The translations under genes and the position numbers were made by a program. A stretch of 64,000 bases of DNA, taken from NCBI GenBank assembly GCA_034509495.1, contig CM067506.1:16110528-16174527 (forward strand), in the 5' to 3' direction. This DNA is from Acestrorhynchus altus (taxonomy: Eukaryota > Chordata > Actinopteri > Characiformes > Acestrorhynchidae). The notes beneath the pieces are model-generated. The model was not told the DNA's origin. It searched no databases and was given only the letters and a program-made list of their open reading frames with translations. Below are positions 53,907 through 64,000 of this stretch, in pieces; position 1 is the first letter of the stretch, and each line of letters opens with the position of its first letter.

Positions 53907-54216
53907 CACTGGGGAGGCACTCGATACCCATTTATCTGTTCTCCTTGTCAGCACTGTGCAGGAGCTCTACACTGCACATCCTAAACAGAGAAACTAAGCA
54001 GTGTAGACTGTGCATCTGCACCCGCATCATCACACCCACTGGAATTAGTGTGCAGGTGCCTGACATTAAATGTGCCTGCTGGAAAAAGGGCAAAGGCCAG
54101 AACTGCATCTGATGAGGCAGCTGTAGAAGCACTGCTGCAGGTAAAGACCCTCTTGTAGTCTCTTTTTGGCAATGTAATGTTTTAGGTATGTATGAGTGTG
54201 CTTGTTTTTCTCTCTC

Positions 54217-54252
<36 letters not shown>

Positions 54253-55615
54253 GAAGTGGGTTTGAGTTGGCTTCCTGAGCTATTCCTCTAGCTGATGGGC
54301 GGAGCATGAGAAAGGCTGTCAGCAGAGTGCTGTAGCAGACAGTGTGTGCATGTGTGTGCATGCATATGTGTGTGATTGTGTTGGTTTTGTGAAAGTGTAA
54401 GGAAGCGGTTCAGTGCATGTGAGAGAATCTTCAACACACTTGCCTTGGGCCACCGTTAGTGTCTCAGAGGGAATAAGCAAATCGCAGAGAGGTAAGCCAC
54501 AGATTTCTTGCCTTTTTTTCCCCACCAGCTCACCGTGGGAAAGGAAGAATGAGCCTGAGATAAGGTGCGGACGTGTGTGCTGACTGGTGCATGCGAGTGT
54601 GTGAAGGAAGTCAATCTGTGAGGTGGTTTGGGTTGACATGTTACAACAGAAGTCATGGACATTGATATCTTGGGGGCTTTTCTTTATGTGTGTGTTTGCT
54701 CAATGTCCTTGTGTGTTTGATTAATATGCTTTGTGCACAGGGTCTCTTGTGTGTGAGTGTGTGGGTGTGTGTCTGTGTTTGTGCGTAGAATGTTCCATCT
54801 GGGCGGTGTTGTGTGGAGACACCACTCGTCCACGGCATGTGTGTCAGTGTAGATCAGTGCTGAAGGGAAGAAAACAGGCTGGCTGGGAGACTGCTGGAAG
54901 ACCTCGATACGTGAATGTTGGCTGTATGTAGAACATCTCTGACTGCAAACTGTCCTTTTCGGATCAAATTGGGTTGTGTGTTTGTGTGTATTTGAGAAGA
55001 TTTTTTCCCTTGAGACAAGTCTGAGGACAGCATGGGGGGAGGGGATGAAGAAGATACTGGAGAAACAGAGATGGAGAGAGAGAGAGGGAAGGAAAAAATG
55101 AGAGGATATTTGAGGAGGGATCCCCTAGGAGTTCCCCATGAATTAATTCTTCTAGCTGTTGAACAGTTTTGCCTCTTCATGGTGAATTCAGAAGGCAGTG
55201 TTGTTTTGACTGTGCAAATGGAGGCTGGGCATGCTGTATGTTCTTTCATACTCCACCGCAGCTCATCATTTTATTTGCTTTCTCTATGGCTCTGAATGGG
55301 GCCCATATGCCTGCTAGCAATACACTTAAATATTGAAGCAATATGCTTCAGAGATAACCTAGAGAACATCTCTCATGGGCCTTTGTTCTGCTGTAGCCCT
55401 CTATTGTGTGCAGTTCTCATTATTATTCTATTATTTTTGATCTCCAGTGGTAACCACATCTATCTGACAGTTATATATAACAATGCAAGCCTCATGCAGA
55501 CATGTGCTGTGACATACATACATGCACTTGCAGACATTATGTGTTCAGTCTCGTCAATCCTGAGGGTTTTGCAGCACTATTTTATGCGCTGCTGAGATTG
55601 TAAATGAGTAAGGAA

Positions 55616-55679
<64 letters not shown>

Positions 55680-57374
55680 TACACATTCTCTACTGAGTTA
55701 CATAGAGATTATAAGTTTAGATTTTCCACAGGAGCACATTCCATTCAAAGAAAGCAAGATGTTTTCAGAAGGATATATTTCAGCTTTCATTTCTAGTTTA
55801 AGCAGGCATGTGGAGGCTGTTTTCATTACCATCACACCAGCACAGTCAGCTAGAACTACAATAAGAAAAGACCACACTTGCACAAATATATCTTGGCATG
55901 GCATGATTCATGGCCTCCTTATGTCAGTACGGAACCACATTTAAGCCTTGCAAAGTGTCAAATCAGTCATCACAGAGTTTTAAGGTGCCACCTCCCATCT
56001 GCACGGTGCCCAGTCTAATCCCCCCACCCACACACACTCATTCGTGCTTTTCGCACAATGAAATACTTTTTGCCATGTGGGTACGACTACGCTTTAACAG
56101 TGTAACAATATGTCTCTCACATCTCTCTGTAAAAGTGCCCTAAAAGCCACAAAACCAATCTGACGGTTGTCACCTTTTGGTCTGTGGTTCACAGTCTTAG
56201 TTAAGGAAATTAAGAAAAGTATGTCTCAACATAAAATATAGTTTTATATAATATTTAAATCAGACTGATGAAGACTGTTAATGCATCAAAAGAATATGTA
56301 TGTGTTTGTATTTACTGTAAACTGCAAAAACAAACTGATATAGTGAAAATTGGTTATTGATATGTATTGACAATTAAGAATATGAATGAACAGTATTTCA
56401 TTGTATTTTGATACATTTTGGTAGCGTGACACAGAAATGCTTTTATGAGAATATCATGAATATTGTTACAAATAAAATACTCACAACTGCTCATTTCATT
56501 AAAGAGTGTGTGATGAGTTGTTTGGAGTGAGTGCAGCAAGTTTTGAGAAACACTATAATGAGCATGGCAGAGCATTTGGACAACAGTTTTTAAAATCTGC
56601 TACTACTGGTGCATTTTGCCTACATGTCAAAATATTGCGATAAATATCTTGTATTTGAATTTTTTTTTTTTTACATATTGTGATATGACAGTTTTTCTAT
56701 AATGCCCAGGCCTAAACCATTTTATTTGACCCATATATTTGAAAACAGACTTTTCTCACATTTGGAAAAACTATGTAGTGTGAAACCATTACAAAATGTT
56801 CACTTCATTCAGTCCATACATGCAAACAAATGGGACAACAGCACATTTCTACCTAATCAGTTTACATCTGTTTTGCTTTGCCTATTCATGGTGAGGAAGG
56901 AGTGTTTCAGGCTGGACCATTTGAACAAGGCACAAGAGCAGACAGTTAGAACGGAGATTATTTGCATATGTTAGACTTGGAACATCTCAGCAGAAGAGCA
57001 AGAACTGATCTGCAGAAACCAGTGAAGTGGCCTTAAACACAAAATGAGGTTTATTTATATGGAGTGAAGAGAGAATGGAAAATCATCATGTACAGTGAAT
57101 TATGCTACATAAACCCAACACATTACAATGACACATAAGTGAATTTTAACAGGATCTAACAGTGTGTTTCCTGTAATTTCTCAATAAACTCTTAATATAG
57201 AGCGTAATAAGGGAAGTCTTAAAATAGCTGCAGTGTTTAAAATGGTGAAAGCTGATGATTTCTTGACACCGTACGCACGAAAAAGCCAAGTGGAACATAC
57301 CTGTGATTTAAGAGAGCTGGGAGAACTTTCCCAATGATGTCAGTGTTCACAGTTGAAGAGACACATTGTTAAAC
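53907..57374. other. Gene-free region with GT tracts
   Basis: GT-rich text (54218-54250, 54330-54380, 54690-54790) and a (GT)n tract at 55619-55675. No exon with recognisable protein similarity is present. Non-repetitive sequence at 53925-54140 and 54780-54930 shows GTAAAG-type donors but no convincing frame. Confidence 0.45.
55619..55675. repeat. (GT)n microsatellite
   Basis: About 28 GT units. Confidence 0.97.
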
Positions 57375-57760
57375 ATACACTATATGGACAAAAGTACTGG
57401 GACATGTGCACCATTAATTCATTGTCTGTTCTCAAATAAAGGCCATGAAAAAGCTGCTTTTGTTGGAGTAACTGTCTCTACTGCCCAGGAAAGATTTTCT
57501 ACTAGATTTTGAAACATTTCTGTGTGGATTTGATAGCATTCTATGACAAGTAGATTGGTGAGGTCATGATGGTGAATGAGGCATGGTGCCACTAGGTTCA
57601 TGTTTATCTATGCCAGAGAATCCTATTCTATTGGCAGTACTTCTGTACATGAACTAGACAAGCTGTGTGTGCACATCTGTGTCAGCACTTAGTGCAGCCT
57701 AACAGTAGCCGGACACATTTATTAGAAGGGTGTCCACTAACATTTAAACATATAGTTTAT
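57375..57760. mobile_element. Non-autonomous Tc1/mariner-type element
   Basis: The left end TACACTATATGGACAAAAGT and the right end GTGTCCACTAACATTTAAAC followed by ATATAGT correspond to the terminal inverted repeats of an abundant teleost Tc1/mariner-type family. The length is about 385 bp, with no transposase frame. TA flanks are consistent with the family. Confidence 0.85.
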
Positions 57761-57801
57761 GTATAAGCAGTGTAGTATAATATAGTGTAGTGTAGTACAA
57801 G

Positions 57802-57804
<3 letters not shown>

Positions 57805-57855
<51 letters not shown>

Positions 57856-57987
57856 TGCTCATTTCAGTCTGCACACACTCTTCTGTAGAATGTGGAAAGT
57901 GCAAAGACCTGAATATTTGGAACATCCCAGGGGCATTCTTGGCCAAGTAGCCCTTTCTGGGGGAAGCCATGTTTATACCCAAGGCTG

Positions 57988-58049
<62 letters not shown>
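57805..58049. repeat. Opposed (GT)n and (AC)n tracts
   Basis: About 24 GT units (57805-57853) face about 29 AC units (57991-58049) across 137 bases of unique sequence. The two tracts are complementary and can pair as a hairpin stem of about 48 bp. Confidence 0.93.
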
Positions 58050-61527
<3,478 letters not shown>

Positions 61528-62153
61528 ATGAACAACTGATGGGACAGTGTGAGCCATAATCCAGTTGCCTGCAAATCTGTTAATGTGCTTTTCATGAGAA
61601 ATGCATACAGGCAGGTATGCACAAAACCTCAGTGTGACGTTTGGTGATACGATCAATTCTTTGAGCAACATTGTACTCTCTCTCAAAGACTATGGTGGCG
61701 TGCGAAGAAATGAACAGTTGAAAAAGCTGAGCCACTAACCGCAGACCTATGCCCTCTGCTCTGCTTCTCTGGCAGCCAGTGGAAGTGTTATTCTTTGACC
61801 ATAAAACTTTGGGGTGCTGCTGTGGTGTGCTTGGTTTAGATTCCTGCAGCACTTTTTCTGAAGTCCTCTTCCAGTGGAAAACTGTCAATTATATGTTCAT
61901 GCACAGTGAGTTATGTCATAGGAACATCAGAGCTTTGGATATAATGTTCTAGTGATGACTTAGTATCTTTGACTCTCAGGTTTTTGGGGGACACTACCTA
62001 AATGGCTAGGTTTTAGTCTGTATTGACAACGGGGAAATGCAGAGAGATGAAATGATGCTGGAACATTCTGTGTGGAAGTGATTCATGATGATGGAATTCC
62101 CTGCCGCTGCAGAGCAGTTTTCTGCCAGAGTAACTGGCCTGTTTATTACAATG

Positions 62154-62155
62154 AA

Positions 62156-62192
<37 letters not shown>

Positions 62193-62208
62193 TGGAGAGA
62201 GAGAGAGA
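62154..62208. repeat. (GA)n microsatellite
   Basis: Two GA runs broken by TGTG. Confidence 0.93.
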
Positions 62209-62886
62209 ATGGGAGGTCACAGCTGAAATAGTTTATGTTCTCAGTTCTCAGCGTCTCAGATAAATTCCATGTACATCTAAACCAGTTTAAAGAACTCTGA
62301 ATAACATCCCTACCCCACACTTAAACATTTATGTAACATTTTACCTTAAAATTACAACTTTAAATTTACTGTAATGTTCCACTAACCTGTAATACATGGA
62401 TTTGTTGTCTCCAAAAAGATAAAAGCAGGTCGTCACTGTGACTTGCTGCCATTCTAAGTGACCTCATGACACTTTGAAATGACACCATTGACCAACATAA
62501 TGGTCTTCATTCATGGATGCCATTAAAACAACACCACAAGTCAAAATGGAAAGCATGTCCAGTGGGACGACCATATAGTTAGTCAGGTACAGCGATAAAC
62601 CCTGCCCCTCACGTGGTTTAATGAAATTTGAATGATTCATGTCTTATGTTGTCAGACCCACCAAGCTTCAGTTCTGTTGGTTGATTACTTTGGGGAGCAA
62701 CTGTTTTTCTGATGATTAATGTATTGCTCTACTACCTCAGTCCCTCTCAGTTCCCCACTGTAGGGGGAGCAAGTCATCATACTGCTTTAAGAGTGAAATA
62801 TAGGAACTGACGATACATTCTGCTAGTGTGATGTTGACCGAATGGACACTGACCACACTGTTGTCTTTCTTGTCTTTTTTACACAG

Positions 62887-62961
62887 GCTTGAGAACTGCA
62901 CCTACTTCCAGTGAAGACCACAGAAGTGAACCCGCAAAGAACAACAGTTTCAGCAGTAAAG
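62887..62961 (+). CDS. Possible isolated internal exon
   Basis: A strong pyrimidine tract and acceptor (cttttttacacag) precede 75 bases that end at a donor (aaag|gtcaga). One frame is open throughout (LRTAPTSSEDHR, then SEPAKNNSF), and the other two have stops. The length divides by 3, as for a skippable exon. The product is not recognised, no neighbouring exon is visible, and chance is a serious alternative. Confidence 0.22.
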
Positions 62962-63248
62962 GTCAGATTTCAGGAACAGGGAAGAGAAAATGTTTTAGAT
63001 ATGAGTAAGAGACAGGGCAAGACAGAGTAAGAAAGGGGAAGAGGGTGCAATGACCACACACAACATTTTGTAGAAATAATGAAATATGTGAACTTAAGCA
63101 AACATAGTCACGCTTTTAAAGGACACTCTTATCAAAAATGTATCCATTACTGTATTTTCTGTGGTTCTGTTATAGTGAATACAGAGAAATATCCAGTTTA
63201 AAGACCAGAAAATCCTCTTCTGATGATGCATCTTGAAATTGGAAGGTT

Positions 63249-63430
63249 TGGGGCAGCTGTGGCCTGGTTGTTAGAGAAGTGCCTTGTGACTGGAAGGTTG
63301 CCAGTTTGGTCCCCTGAACCCATTGGACATGACTGGACTGCCCACTGGTATGGGTACATGGGTCCACACCCTGTTCATTGCATTGGGTTGAATGCGGAAG
63401 ACAAATTCTTATGTGTGCAATATAAATGGT
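63249..63430 (+). mobile_element. tRNA-derived SINE
   Basis: The 5' part GTGGCCTGGTTGTTAGAGAA resembles an RNA polymerase III A box. GGAAGGTTGCCAGTTTGGTC follows at tRNA-like spacing as a degenerate B box. The rest (GCCCACTGGTATGG, GGGTTGAATGCGGAAGACAA) matches the body of a common fish SINE. Confidence 0.75.
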
Positions 63431-64000
63431 GAAGGAGTGTTTTTCCTTCCTCCTTCCTTTGAAATGTAAACTCTTTGACCATGAGCTGTTTGACTTTTTG
63501 TCCATTAGCTGGTTACCAGTATCACGTCTGTATCAGCTTGCCATCAGAATTTGTTTTATCAGAGTGAGGGTTGTTATATTATGTTTTTTTGTACAGATTG
63601 TTGATAGATGACAACACAATAACAATATAAATCGGTGAATTTTGCCAAAATGATGAGATTGTGTGATACATTACTGCATATCATGATGCTACATAGCATG
63701 AAATGTCATATTAAACTCTAGTGTGAGACTACACAACCCCTTTTGAGTTAGCGCTCTATCTGACAAGTTGTGAGTTGTTCTGACTGCATTTACTTACTTG
63801 TCCAAATATCCTGGAGCTCTGGCTTCTTTCACGGTATATCTCTTATAAGCCTTATATGCTATATCTGATCCGGCAAATTATCCCTTCCAGAAGACGCAGA
63901 TCAACAGGATTAGATGTTTTAGGGCTAGGTTTGAACTGAGCTCTGTAATTAAGTAGTCTTGGAGGAGAGTTGGTGACCACTGATCTCCTCTAATGTTCTT
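63431..64000. other. Window end, no gene seen
   Basis: Unique-looking AT-rich sequence with no supported exon or element. Confidence 0.5.

Noticed and set aside
53247..54112. Long Cys/Val and Ser/Leu/Phe open frames (up to 287 residues)
   Set aside because: They are translations of (GT)n and polypyrimidine tracts without any family motif, splice context or codon signature.

Overview
The window is vertebrate nuclear DNA from a teleost fish. The genes are split by introns with GT-AG junctions, the proteins match vertebrate families along their whole length, and the spacers hold Tc1/mariner, hAT, piggyBac, LINE and tRNA-SINE relics plus long (AC)n, (CT)n and (AT)n tracts typical of fish. The kinds of dispersed repeat suggest an ostariophysan (characin or catfish type), but this is only an impression.

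Four protein-coding genes can be rebuilt exon by exon. All lie on the minus strand in a row: ARL3 (CDS 5537-10406, 6 exons, 182 aa), NPM3 (14125-17097, 5 exons, 157 aa), OGA/MGEA5 (21308-33946, 16 exons, 909 aa) and PPRC1 (38148-46063, 14 exons, 1270 aa). In every gene the exon phases add up to an uninterrupted frame ending in a stop codon. Human orthologues of all four lie in 10q24.32, so this is a conserved neighbourhood with local rearrangement.

Layout: 1-3700 has no gene. About 3700-5536 is probably ARL3 3' UTR. ARL3 intron 1 carries a 1.1 kb minisatellite of 13-bp units close to the promoter. 10.6-14.1 kb is a repeat-rich spacer with a hAT MITE nested inside a SINE-like element. NPM3 and OGA are separated by a decayed piggyBac transposase. 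OGA and PPRC1 are separated by a 63-bp-arm hairpin, a LINE 3' fragment and a Tc1 relic. From 46.2 to 64 kb no gene can be supported: this part holds simple repeats, a 500-bp polypyrimidine tract, broken transposons, one weak exon candidate and one possible conserved element.

The genes do not form one pathway. ARL3 is a ciliary GTPase, NPM3 a nucleolar histone chaperone, OGA removes O-GlcNAc from nuclear and cytosolic proteins, and PPRC1 is a PGC-1-family coactivator for nuclear-encoded mitochondrial genes. Control signals of housekeeping or growth genes are visible: full CRE palindromes at the ARL3 and NPM3 promoters, a YY1-type site over the PPRC1 start codon, and a dense cluster of CACGTG E-boxes around PPRC1 exon 1.
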